Below, piece by piece: positions 1 to 8,708 of a DNA stretch of 64,000 nucleotides. The notes below the pieces were generated by a model, which had not been told where the DNA came from, searched no databases, and saw only the letters and a program-made list of their open reading frames with translations. Both the position numbers and the translations under genes were made by a program. Source of the DNA: an uncultured Pelagibacteraceae bacterium (GTDB taxonomy: Bacteria > Pseudomonadota > Alphaproteobacteria > Pelagibacterales > Pelagibacteraceae); the NCBI GenBank assembly GCA_902559635.1, contig CACEIY010000002.1, forward strand, positions 1 through 64,000, given 5' to 3'. Within the stretch, counting starts at the first letter, position 1, and every line of letters begins with the position of its first letter.

Positions 1-1230
1 AATCATTGCTCCACCTTTGGTACGTATATCTGGATAAAATTGGTTATCCCAAGTAGAAAATAATGAAGTAGTGACATACATACGTTTTCCATCCAAAGAT
101 AGTTGGTACATTTGTGGCCCTCCAGCAATTTTAACTCCATTCACAATAGGAGCTTTGCCTAAGAGGCCTCCCATCCATACCTGTGCAGTTAATTTAGGAT
201 TATGAGGATCAGATATATCGTATTGTCTCATATCACCATGAAGCCAATTATTTAAATATAGATACTTATCATCCATAGATACCAGAATAGCAGACATAAC
301 ACCTGGAACGGGTATAGGCCAATCAGGATGAGGTTCATTTTCAACATCGATAACTTTTTCCCATTCCCATTTTCCTTCTTTAGTTTTCCAAAAATGAATA
401 ACATTAGAGCTAAGAGCTGCTCCACAAAATCCGTGGCTACTATTAGGATCATGTAAAAATTTTACTTCTAGCGGTAATAATCCATCTTCACCAAGATACA
501 TTGTTTGAACAGGTTCTTTTTTCTTAAAATCCCAAACATGTAATCTACGGCCGTACTTCAAATGCCCAACTTCTTCAAGATCAAAACCTGGCATAAAAGT
601 ATTAGGTGCAGCCCATTCAGAACTAATCATAACATTATGACGTGGTTGATACCAAAAATCATAGCTAAAAGGTATATCCCCCATAGAGTTTTCCCAACGA
701 CCGACAATTTCAAAATCTTTGTTTAGGTGCAAATATCCACCTGGGGCATCTCCTTTAGCGTTTCCAAGAAAAGAAATGATGATTTCAGATCCTAAACAAT
801 GCACTGTATGTGGTCCTGACAAGTTAGTTTTAGATTTAATTTCTGAGCCTTTAATAACTTTATGAATTCGGGGAGCAAATGGGTCTGTTGCAGTATCAAT
901 TACATAAATATTATTTGATCGAACACCTGGAACTAGAAGATATTTTCGACTCATTCCAGCATCATTATGACAAGAAGAACATGCGTTCCATCCCATATGA
1001 TGTAATTCATCTCCAATTCCAGGCATTTCAAGACGATGGATAACTTTAGAATAATTAGGGCTATCTGGATCAACATCAACAGTTGCCAGATAATCAGGTT
1101 TTTGAATTCCAGTTCCTGTGTAAATAGCAATAGTATACAAAAGTTTTTCTGTTGGTGCTTTGATTGCTTCAGAAGGGCTAGCATAACCAGGGCCACAACA
1201 CGATTTATCCATGATCTTGTTATTTCCCAT
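1..1230 (-). CDS. Selenium-binding protein 56 / methanethiol oxidase family protein (3' end truncated by window edge)
   Basis: Manual reverse-strand translation from ATG at 1230: MGNNKIMDKSCCGPGYASPSEAIKAPTEKLLYTIAIYTGTGIQKPDYLATVDVDPDSPNYSKVIHRLEMPGIGDELHHMGWNACSSCHND...; the CGPGY, DYLATVDVDP, DELHHxGWNxCSSC and YDFWYQPRHNVMISSEWAAPN motifs are those of SBP56/SELENBP1. Open at the window edge, so absent from the ORF track. Confidence 0.93.
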   Translation of the reverse strand, partial: MGNNKIMDKSCCGPGYASPSEAIKAPTEKLLYTIAIYTGTGIQKPDYLATVDVDPDSPNYSKVIHRLEMPGIGDELHHMGWNACSSCHNDAGMSRKYLLVPGVRSNNIYVIDTATDPFAPRIHKVIKGSEIKSKTNLSGPHTVHCLGSEIIISFLGNAKGDAPGGYLHLNKDFEIVGRWENSMGDIPFSYDFWYQPRHNVMISSEWAAPNTFMPGFDLEEVGHLKYGRRLHVWDFKKKEPVQTMYLGEDGLLPLEVKFLHDPNSSHGFCGAALSSNVIHFWKTKEGKWEWEKVIDVENEPHPDWPIPVPGVMSAILVSMDDKYLYLNNWLHGDMRQYDISDPHNPKLTAQVWMGGLLGKAPIVNGVKIAGGPQMYQLSLDGKRMYVTTSLFSTWDNQFYPDIRTKGGAMI

Positions 1231-1418
1231 TACTTATCCTTTTTTATCTGTTCCTCACAAAATTTTTTTGCTTCTTCTATAGTCATTGGCTGTTCTAATT
1301 TTTGGCTTCCTGCAATACAAGCATCTGTAGCTCTTTTAAAATTATGATCCCTAAAACTTAAAATTATATAAAGTGCTAAAATCAAAAAAATGACGATAGA
1401 AATATTTTTAATTGTCAT
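1230..1418 (-). CDS. Small single-TM hypothetical protein (62 aa)
   Basis: ORF with N-terminal hydrophobic segment; packed between the enoyl-CoA hydratase and SBP56 genes on the same strand. Confidence 0.6.
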   Translation of the reverse strand: MTIKNISIVIFLILALYIILSFRDHNFKRATDACIAGSQKLEQPMTIEEAKKFCEEQIKKDK

Positions 1419-2188
1419 TTATTTTTCCATTTAGGTTTTCTTTTTTCTAAAAATGCAGAAATACCTTCTTTGGCATCCATAGCCATCATGTTTAATGTCA
1501 TCATTTTACTTGTGTACGCATATGCCTTTCTTAAAGGCATTTCTAATTGTTTATAAAAAGCTTGTTTTCCTATTTTGATAGTAAGATTAGATTTTGAAGC
1601 AATTTTTTTAGCTACTTTTAATACTTCACTATTTAACTTAGATTTTGAAAAACAATCATTTATTAAACCAACTTCTTTTGCATAATTAGCTTTAATAGGT
1701 TCTCCTGTAAGCAGCATTTTCATCATTGGTTTTCTATTAATTTTTCTACTAACTGCCACCATTGGGGTACTACAAAATAAGCCTATGTTTACACCTGGAG
1801 TTGCAAATAAAGCATCATTAGTACTATAAGCTAAATCACAGCTCGCAACTAACTGACAACCAGCTGCATATGCTGATCCATGAACTTTAGCAATAACTGG
1901 TTTTCTTCCTTCAACAATTTGAAGCATTAACTTTGAACAAAGGCTAAATAGTTTTTGATATTTATTTTTTACTTTTAAATTTCTTACTTCTTTTAGATTG
2001 TGACCTGAACTAAAACCTTTTCCAGCACCTTCAAGTATTATCACTTTAACTTTTTGGTTTTTATTTAATTTTTTAAATACTCTAATTAGATCGTTTAAAT
2101 TTTCTGTAGATAGAGAATTATAAGTTTTAGGTTCGTTAATAATAACCCTAGCAATTTCTTTGTTATAATAATTAATTTTTATATTCAT
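1415..2188 (-). CDS. Enoyl-CoA hydratase/isomerase (crotonase) family protein
   Basis: Crotonase fold motifs: AGKGFSSGHNLKEV, KPVIAKVHGSAYAAGCQLVASCDLAYS. Confidence 0.9.
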   Translation of the reverse strand: MNIKINYYNKEIARVIINEPKTYNSLSTENLNDLIRVFKKLNKNQKVKVIILEGAGKGFSSGHNLKEVRNLKVKNKYQKLFSLCSKLMLQIVEGRKPVIAKVHGSAYAAGCQLVASCDLAYSTNDALFATPGVNIGLFCSTPMVAVSRKINRKPMMKMLLTGEPIKANYAKEVGLINDCFSKSKLNSEVLKVAKKIASKSNLTIKIGKQAFYKQLEMPLRKAYAYTSKMMTLNMMAMDAKEGISAFLEKRKPKWKNK

Positions 2189-2204
2189 TCAAAATTTTAG
2201 TTCT

Positions 2205-3056
2205 TTAATCAGCAAGTCCATCGGATCTTGATACATTTCTTTCTATATGAATAGGTAAAACTTTTCCATAAATTGCTTCAGAGTGTTCTGGAGTATTTAC
2301 TCTCCAAGGATCTAAAACATAAGCAGGAATACAAAGATATCTAGACTTTTTTCCGTTAATTTTTGTTACTCTATGTAATGTAAATCTCCCTTTAAATATT
2401 TGTAAATCTCCTGGTTCTAATTTTAGTTGTCGAACTCTAGATCTGTCACCATCTAAAACTTTTTTAACCTCTTCAAAATTTTCATTTCCAGGTTCTCTTA
2501 TAAAAGGACAATATTCAAAAATTCCACCCTTCTCAGGTTTCTGTATCATAATACTTAATGTAAATTCACAGCTATCAAAATGCCAAGGAAGGATTCCTTC
2601 GGGTCTCATAATATTATAAGCGTGGCAAGCTAAAGGATCAGCCCATCTATAAATTGGATAAATTCCTAAACAAGCAGATACAAATTTTAAAAGCTCATCT
2701 TGTTCATAAAGAAATTTCATTTCAGAATTTTTTTCAAAAAGATCAGAATTTAAATATCCATTATCTCGCTCCATAAATATTCTTTTAGGGTGATCTTGTG
2801 GAAGAGAAATATCATCTTTTGAATTTAAATAAGGATTAATGCTTTTGTTAGACATAAAAACTTTATCAATTAAATTTTCCAATTCTAAATTCATAATTTT
2901 TAAAGAATTAGGCAGAATGAAATTTGGAATAGTTGCGCAACTAAACCGATCTAAGTCATGCTTACATTTTTGGATAATATTTTTTAATTTAGCAGAGTTA
3001 AGATCTTGAATTGGGTATTTGTTTAAATTTACTATAGTCTCAAGTCTATCGTTCAT
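2205..3056 (-). CDS. 2-oxoglutarate/Fe(II)-dependent oxygenase-like protein
   Basis: HxD...H facial-triad-like pattern: WHFDSCEFTLSIMIQKPEKGG ... GDLQIFKGRFTLHRVTKINGKKSRY. Confidence 0.75.
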   Translation of the reverse strand: MNDRLETIVNLNKYPIQDLNSAKLKNIIQKCKHDLDRFSCATIPNFILPNSLKIMNLELENLIDKVFMSNKSINPYLNSKDDISLPQDHPKRIFMERDNGYLNSDLFEKNSEMKFLYEQDELLKFVSACLGIYPIYRWADPLACHAYNIMRPEGILPWHFDSCEFTLSIMIQKPEKGGIFEYCPFIREPGNENFEEVKKVLDGDRSRVRQLKLEPGDLQIFKGRFTLHRVTKINGKKSRYLCIPAYVLDPWRVNTPEHSEAIYGKVLPIHIERNVSRSDGLAD

Positions 3057-3061
3057 GAAAA

Positions 3062-3436
3062 TTAATCTAACTTACCTTCATCTCTCATCTTGGCTCTAAT
3101 TTTAGTAGCTGAAATTCTTTGAATCTCTTCAGGAAGTTCAATTTCTTCAATTTTATAACCAACGCCTCTGCCGTAACAGATATTTGTTATATTCGGAACT
3201 AAAATAATTTTAAAACGTCCTTCAAACTCAGGATTTAATCTATCTTCAATATTTTTTTTAACTGTTTCGAAGTCAAAAGGATTGTCATCAACTCCCTGAA
3301 CATCTCTAATTTGAATACAAACTTGACCAGTTTTCTTTATTATCTCTTTAAATAAAGTGTAATGACCATCATGAAATGGTTGCCATCTTCCTAACATTTG
3401 TGCAGTAGGTTTTTTGTTATCCCATTTGTAAACCAT
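3062..3436 (-). CDS. Nucleotidyltransferase (cytidylyltransferase-like, HxGH family)
   Basis: MLGRWQPFHDGHYTLF (HDGH motif) and ISATKIR terminal motif of HxGH nucleotidyltransferases. Confidence 0.85.
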   Translation of the reverse strand: MVYKWDNKKPTAQMLGRWQPFHDGHYTLFKEIIKKTGQVCIQIRDVQGVDDNPFDFETVKKNIEDRLNPEFEGRFKIILVPNITNICYGRGVGYKIEEIELPEEIQRISATKIRAKMRDEGKLD

Positions 3437-3843
3437 TATTTTATTTCCTTTAATATTTTTGGTGCCCAGTTTTTAGCATCTTGAGTTGTAACATGAAAGT
3501 CATACCTATCTGGTTTTACAAACATCTTGTTTGTATCTTCAAATCTTCCTTCATTTATTGTGTCAACCCATATAGTAAAATCTGATGGAAACAATTTCCT
3601 TGCTTCAGGTGTTGGACATATAAAGTCTGCTACAACATAATTACCTTCATTTTTAAGTTTGATCGCAAAGTCTGCCATTCTTTTTGCTTGTCTTTTTCTT
3701 CCTTCTTCAGAAAAATCCCAATCATTAGCTTCTTTTCTAACTTCATCAGCATTTAATCTTTTTGCATTTAGCATTGGACCTAGCTCATTTGCTAAAGTTG
3801 TTTTTCCAGATCCAGGTAAACCCATTATAAGAATTATTTTCAT
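3436..3843 (-). CDS. Adenylylsulfate-kinase-like P-loop kinase
   Basis: Walker A GLPGSGKTTLA; RLNADEVRKEANDWDFSEEGRKRQAKRM resembles APS kinase. Confidence 0.8.
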   Translation of the reverse strand: MKIILIMGLPGSGKTTLANELGPMLNAKRLNADEVRKEANDWDFSEEGRKRQAKRMADFAIKLKNEGNYVVADFICPTPEARKLFPSDFTIWVDTINEGRFEDTNKMFVKPDRYDFHVTTQDAKNWAPKILKEIK

Positions 3844-3844
3844 A

Positions 3845-5074
3845 TTAAATTAAACTATTGGCAACCCACTTGTGAAATTGGTGAGTCGGTTGATCCATTA
3901 CTGGAGAAAAATTTCCTCCGTTATAAACTGGTGAATTTCTTCCTTCTTGCATACCTTCTATAGCAATTACATCTTCTTGCATAACATCTTTCCAAAATCT
4001 TGAGTTTTCTTTTCTTAATTCTTTTAATTCTTCACCGTTCGCACTTTCATTACCAACATAATACATTTGCATATGTTCTTTTGTTTTATTCATAGCAAGT
4101 GGTTCTAACCAAAAAATATAAAAATGGTCTATATGCAAACCTATCATTACATTTGGAAATATAGCTATATATTCTGAATTTTTTAACATATCTTTGTTCC
4201 AATTAGTAAAGGTATTAAATTTTTTATTTCCTATTACTGATTGCTCATATCTTTTGCTTCCTTGTCCAGCAAATCTATTTGGTAAACCTTGAATGTGATA
4301 ATGATCATTAATATTAGACACTCTGTTTAATTCTGGATGAATCGTTGGTAAATGATAACTCTCACAATAGTTTTCTATAGCAAATTTCCAATTACAATTT
4401 ACTTCTAAATTAAAGTAACCATAGTCTTTTGAGTGTACTATTAATCTTTGATCGTCTTTATTAATAAACTTAGACCATCTTTTTTCAAGAGGTTTAATAT
4501 ATTCATCAAAATCTATTTCATTTGAATTTACATTTACAAAAATAATATCCATCCAAATTTTAGTTCTGACCTCTTTGAGGTTGCTTTTAGATTTGTTAAA
4601 TTTATCTGACTGATGAATATCTAGACCTCCAATATGAGGTGTTGCTATAAGGTTTCCTTTAAAGTTATAAGACCAAGAATGATATGGACATCTTATAACA
4701 TTTTTTAAGGAGCATGGTTTATCTAAAAGTTTAAAGCCTCTATGACTACACACATTGTGAAATACCCGAATCTGCATATCTTTATCTCTTATAATAATCA
4801 AAGGAATCCCCAGTAAATTGTATGGTCTGGCATCTCCTGGATTTGGAACTGAGCTTCCAACTCCAATCACAGACCATTTATCACAAAAAATTTTATCCTT
4901 CTCATATGCTAAATAGTCTTCACTCGTATAACACTCATTTGGAAGGCCATTTGCTGCCTCAATTGGCTTATCAACAGCGTTTAATTTTTTAACATCTAGG
5001 ACTTTTGAGAGAGTTTTATTTTTATAATTTTGGGTCACAAAAAAAATTATCATGAGCATCATTTTTGGCAACAA
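3845..5074 (-). CDS. Rieske (2Fe-2S) aromatic-ring-hydroxylating-type oxygenase, alpha subunit
   Basis: Rieske motif CSHRGFKLLDKPCSLKNVIRCPYHSWSYN and downstream NWKFAIENYCESYHLPTIHPE mononuclear-iron region. Exact start uncertain. Confidence 0.92.
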   Translation of the reverse strand: MLPKMMLMIIFFVTQNYKNKTLSKVLDVKKLNAVDKPIEAANGLPNECYTSEDYLAYEKDKIFCDKWSVIGVGSSVPNPGDARPYNLLGIPLIIIRDKDMQIRVFHNVCSHRGFKLLDKPCSLKNVIRCPYHSWSYNFKGNLIATPHIGGLDIHQSDKFNKSKSNLKEVRTKIWMDIIFVNVNSNEIDFDEYIKPLEKRWSKFINKDDQRLIVHSKDYGYFNLEVNCNWKFAIENYCESYHLPTIHPELNRVSNINDHYHIQGLPNRFAGQGSKRYEQSVIGNKKFNTFTNWNKDMLKNSEYIAIFPNVMIGLHIDHFYIFWLEPLAMNKTKEHMQMYYVGNESANGEELKELRKENSRFWKDVMQEDVIAIEGMQEGRNSPVYNGGNFSPVMDQPTHQFHKWVANSLI

Positions 5075-5104
5075 ATTTCAATCGGAAGTAATTGTTGAAT
5101 TTCT

Positions 5105-5131
5105 TTGACAGCTTTTTTAAAAAAGATAATG
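5105..5131 (+). promoter_or_regulatory. Candidate sigma70-type promoter TTGACA-N15-GATAAT
   Basis: TTGACA at 5105-5110 and GATAAT at 5126-5131, just upstream of ATG 5143; spacer is shorter than the usual 17. Confidence 0.35.
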
Positions 5132-5142
5132 ATCTGAAAAAA

Positions 5143-5871
5143 ATGAACTTTTCATTAGAAATTGGTCCTAATACTGACGTAGAATCGGTCCCACCAGTAA
5201 ATGATGTATACATTACTATGCTGCCAGGTGGAGATTATAAAGAGACTGCTCAAAAAGCCAATGAACTTGTTAAAAAGGGTTTCAATCCTGTTCCTCATTT
5301 TCCAGCAAGATCTATCAACGATGAAAAAGAGCTAAAAGATTATATATCTAGATGTAAAGATGGAGGTGCGAAACAAGCTTTAATAATTGGTGGTGGCAGG
5401 GAACCAGTAGGAAAATTTGACAGCTCTTTTCAGCTTTTAGAGACAGGTTATTTTGAAAAGATGAAGATAGGAATTGCTGGACACCCAGAGGGGAGTCCTG
5501 ATATATCCGACTCAGATTTAGAAAAAGCTATGATAGATAAAAAGCCTTATGCTGATTATATAGTAACCCAATGGTTATTAGATTCTCAGCCTATTATAGA
5601 TTTTATTTCTAAACAAAGCGTACCAGTGCATGTGGGAATTACTGGCCCTCTAAAAATATCAAGCTTAATTAAATTTGCTAATATTGTTGGGGCAAAAAAT
5701 TCCTTAAATTTTCTTAAATCTAATTTTAGTAAGGCGTTAGATTTATTAAAACCTAAAGACCCTAATGATTTAATTGGGAAAGTTAAATCGCATACTGATT
5801 TCTTCCACATTTATACATTCGGCGGCTTGAAGGAAACTAACAAGTGGTTGAAGGAGAATAGATATGTCTAA
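5143..5871 (+). CDS. Methylenetetrahydrofolate reductase-like protein
   Basis: SLEIGPNTDVESVPPVNDVYITMLPGGDYKETAQKANELVKKGFNPVPHFPARSI and LIIGGGREPVG are MTHFR-like. ATG at 5143 preferred over TTG at 5092 because of the start context and the promoter-like element between them. Confidence 0.8.
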   Translation: MNFSLEIGPNTDVESVPPVNDVYITMLPGGDYKETAQKANELVKKGFNPVPHFPARSINDEKELKDYISRCKDGGAKQALIIGGGREPVGKFDSSFQLLETGYFEKMKIGIAGHPEGSPDISDSDLEKAMIDKKPYADYIVTQWLLDSQPIIDFISKQSVPVHVGITGPLKISSLIKFANIVGAKNSLNFLKSNFSKALDLLKPKDPNDLIGKVKSHTDFFHIYTFGGLKETNKWLKENRYV

Positions 5872-7222
5872 TGAATTTGACTATACTAAACTAAAACATG
5901 TTACTTCTGTAGATCAATCAGATCGAAAAGTACCTTATAACTTGAGACAAAGTGGGCCCACTAAAGTTGAAATGTTAATTTCAACAAGAGTAAGAAAATC
6001 ACCATATTGGCATTTATCAATGCAGGCAGGTTGTTGGAGAGCAACTGTGTACAATCGTATTTATCATCCTAGAGGATATGTGAAGCCTGAAGATGGTGGA
6101 GCGATGGTTGAGTACGATGCAATTGTAAATCATGTAACAATGTGGAACGTTGCTGTAGAAAGACAAATTCAGGTTAAAGGACCTGAAGCAGAAAAATTTG
6201 TTGATTATGTTATAACTAGAGATGCTACCAAAATTTCACCTATGAGAGCTAGATATGTAATTTTATGTAACGCATACGGTGGAGTTTTAAACGATCCAAT
6301 TCTTTTAAGAATTTCAAAGGATGAGTTTTGGTTTTCTTTATCAGACTCTGACATTGGAATGTATCTGCAAGGAGTTAATGCTGATGGAAGATTTGATTGT
6401 ACTGTCGAAGAAATTGATGCTTGTCCAGTTCAAATTCAGGGGCCTAAATCAAAAGCACTAATGAAAGATTTATTAGGTGATCAAGTTGATTTAGAAAACA
6501 TGCCTTTCTATGGTCTAGCTGAAGTTAAAGTTGCAGGTAAAAGTTGTGTTATTTCTCAATCAGGCTTTTCAGGTGAGGCTGGATATGAAATATATTTAAG
6601 AAATGCTACTTTATATGCTGATGATATGTGGAATGCAGTTTTAGATGCTGGAAAAAAACATAACCTAATGGTTATTGCTCCAGCGCACCATAGAAGAATT
6701 CAAGCAGGAATTCTTTCATGGGGGCAAGACATGGATCAACAACATAATCCATATCAATGCAATTTAGGCTATCAAGTTTCTTTGTCTGGAAAAGGTGAAT
6801 GGAATAAAAAAACCGATTATGTTGGTAAAACAGCCTTAGAAAAAATGGGAGAAGAAATTAAAGCTGGAAAAAAACCTTATAAACTTCAATTAGTTGGTCT
6901 TGAATTAGGTGGAAAACCTATTGAGGATTATGCTCCTGACTTTTGGTTAATATCACCTTCTGATGGAGGAGACCCAGTTGGTTTTATAACTTCACCTTGG
7001 TATCATCCTGAGAAAAAAACAAATATAGCTATGGGATATGTTCCATTTGATGGAACTTTAAATTCAAATGGATTTCCTAAAGGTAAGGTTGGAACTAAAT
7101 ATAAAGTTCATTTACCTGAAAAATACTCAACCACTCCAGGACAACCTGTTGATGCAGTTATAGTAGATATACCATTTAAAGAGTCTTTCAACGCGAATAC
7201 AAGAGAAGTTGTAAAAGGTTAA
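5864..7222 (+). CDS. GcvT/DmdA-like tetrahydrofolate-dependent aminomethyltransferase/demethylase family protein
   Basis: GcvT-fold motifs: VERQIQVKGPEAEKFVDYVITRD, ISQSGFSGEAGYEIYL, C-terminal KTNIAMGYVP; 8-bp overlap with the MTHFR gene. Confidence 0.85.
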   Translation: MSNEFDYTKLKHVTSVDQSDRKVPYNLRQSGPTKVEMLISTRVRKSPYWHLSMQAGCWRATVYNRIYHPRGYVKPEDGGAMVEYDAIVNHVTMWNVAVERQIQVKGPEAEKFVDYVITRDATKISPMRARYVILCNAYGGVLNDPILLRISKDEFWFSLSDSDIGMYLQGVNADGRFDCTVEEIDACPVQIQGPKSKALMKDLLGDQVDLENMPFYGLAEVKVAGKSCVISQSGFSGEAGYEIYLRNATLYADDMWNAVLDAGKKHNLMVIAPAHHRRIQAGILSWGQDMDQQHNPYQCNLGYQVSLSGKGEWNKKTDYVGKTALEKMGEEIKAGKKPYKLQLVGLELGGKPIEDYAPDFWLISPSDGGDPVGFITSPWYHPEKKTNIAMGYVPFDGTLNSNGFPKGKVGTKYKVHLPEKYSTTPGQPVDAVIVDIPFKESFNANTREVVKG

Positions 7223-7231
7223 AATTATTTA

Positions 7232-7256
7232 GGGGGAGTCTAATACTCCCCTTAAA
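7232..7256 (+). terminator. Rho-independent terminator-like hairpin after GcvT-like gene
   Basis: GGGGGAGT-CTAAT-ACTCCCC followed by TTAAAATTTT. Confidence 0.6.
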
Positions 7257-7361
7257 ATTTTATCATAAATTTTAAATCGTTGTTTGCATTATCATAACTC
7301 TTGCTTTAATATTATTTTCATTACTTATCTCGTACATCGAATAAAAAGATAAAAAAAATAA

Positions 7362-7931
7362 ATGTTTAACGAATTTTTAAATATAATCTTTAAATCTATT
7401 AAGTTAGATAAAACTCTTTATAGAGATAACAAAAATTTTGATGAGGCATCAATATATTATGCTATTATAATAATTTTATTAACTTCATTAATAAGTACAA
7501 TACCTGGATCTGTATTCACTCAACATATGAGTGCTGCTTTTGGAATAATTGATCATAAGGGACCCTCCATTAGATCAATATTAATACTGTCATTTTTTAT
7601 ATGGTTGATTAAAACAACATACTTATATTTTTTTGGTGTTGTAATATTTTCAAGCAAATCAACAAAATGTTCTTTTAAGAAACTTTTAACCGTGGTTGCT
7701 TATGCTAATGCACCATTTATTTTTTATATTTTTATATTTGATATTAGTTTAATTTATTTCACGTTTATTCCTTATATATGGTACTGCATAAGTTTAATTA
7801 TTGGAATTAAAGAAGTCTTAAAATATGGAAATTACTTTAAATCTATTATCATAACTTTAGCACCACAAATATTATTTTTCATATGGTTGTTGAGCCAATT
7901 TTCAAATGCGAATAATGTTACTCTAAGTTAA
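7362..7931 (+). CDS. Yip1-like integral membrane protein
   Basis: Multiple hydrophobic segments; overall Yip1-domain-like pattern. Confidence 0.55.
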   Translation: MFNEFLNIIFKSIKLDKTLYRDNKNFDEASIYYAIIIILLTSLISTIPGSVFTQHMSAAFGIIDHKGPSIRSILILSFFIWLIKTTYLYFFGVVIFSSKSTKCSFKKLLTVVAYANAPFIFYIFIFDISLIYFTFIPYIWYCISLIIGIKEVLKYGNYFKSIIITLAPQILFFIWLLSQFSNANNVTLS

Positions 7932-8098
7932 AGTGGAAATAGAGTTTTGGATACTCTGCAGGATTTGCAAATTTTAAATCCCGTAAGTATTAAATTTTGT
8001 GAGACGCTCTCATCTTTTTTTTTACATTCATCACAAATATCATTCAACTCTTTTATATCTTTTTCATCAAATTCAAATTTATGATCAACTTTAATCAT
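7928..8098 (-). CDS. Small putative zinc-ribbon-like protein (56 aa)
   Basis: Manual translation: MIKVDHKFEFDEKDIKELNDICDECKKKDESVSQNLILTGFKICKSCRVSKTLFPL; CxxC...CxxC; start overlaps the stop of the upstream DUF3726-like gene by 8 nt. Below the ORF-track size cutoff. Confidence 0.6.
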   Translation of the reverse strand: MIKVDHKFEFDEKDIKELNDICDECKKKDESVSQNLILTGFKICKSCRVSKTLFPL

Positions 8099-8708
8099 TA
8101 TCTGTTAATCCAGCTCCTGCTGCACCTTTTTTTAAACTATCACTTTCTTCAACAAAGGTTTCTTCTGATAATTTATACAAACTTTTCCAATCTTCCTCGC
8201 TAAAATTGTCTTTGTTTTCTAAAAAAATAATTTCAACATTATTTGCACTAATTGGATACTTACCACTAAATATTTTAGAAAAAATCTTGACATTAAAATT
8301 CAATAAAAATTCATTTTCATCAAATTTATAATAAATTTTTTTTCCAATTATTTCAGAACTTCTGCTTAAAAATGGTAAAACTAAAAGTGGATATGCAATA
8401 TTATTTAATTTAATTTTATAAAATTTTTCTAAGGTTTTAACTTGGTCTAAAAAACTTATTCCAAAAATAATTGGACAGTAAGGATTTTTGTTTGATTGAT
8501 TATCTTCGTTAATCAAATTTAAATTTTCAAATTGCTTCTTAGATTTTGATTTAAAATATTCATTCAAATTTTTAACTCCTGCTAAACCGAATAGCTCCAA
8601 TAATCTAACACCTTTACCTACTTCTTCTGAAATCCCCCAAGAATAACCTGCAGCTTTACTAGCACGTTTTGAGGTTGTTTCTATTTCACTTAAAGATCTC
8701 ATTATCAA
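8091..8708 (-). CDS. DUF3726-like protein
   Basis: MRSLSEIETTSKRASKAAGYSWGISEEVGKGVRLLELFGLAG N-terminus; coupled to the 8705-10360 gene. Confidence 0.6.
   Translation of the reverse strand: MIMRSLSEIETTSKRASKAAGYSWGISEEVGKGVRLLELFGLAGVKNLNEYFKSKSKKQFENLNLINEDNQSNKNPYCPIIFGISFLDQVKTLEKFYKIKLNNIAYPLLVLPFLSRSSEIIGKKIYYKFDENEFLLNFNVKIFSKIFSGKYPISANNVEIIFLENKDNFSEEDWKSLYKLSEETFVEESDSLKKGAAGAGLTDND

Noticed and set aside
951-1196. 81-aa minus-strand ORF and overlapping plus-strand 103-aa ORF (1036-1347)
   Set aside because: Both lie over the SBP56 and downstream genes; the SBP56 frame is strongly supported by conserved motifs.
5864-7222. Calling the GcvT-like protein DmdA
   Set aside because: Longer than the canonical SAR11 DmdA I remember and with a different N-terminus; only family-level assignment is justified.
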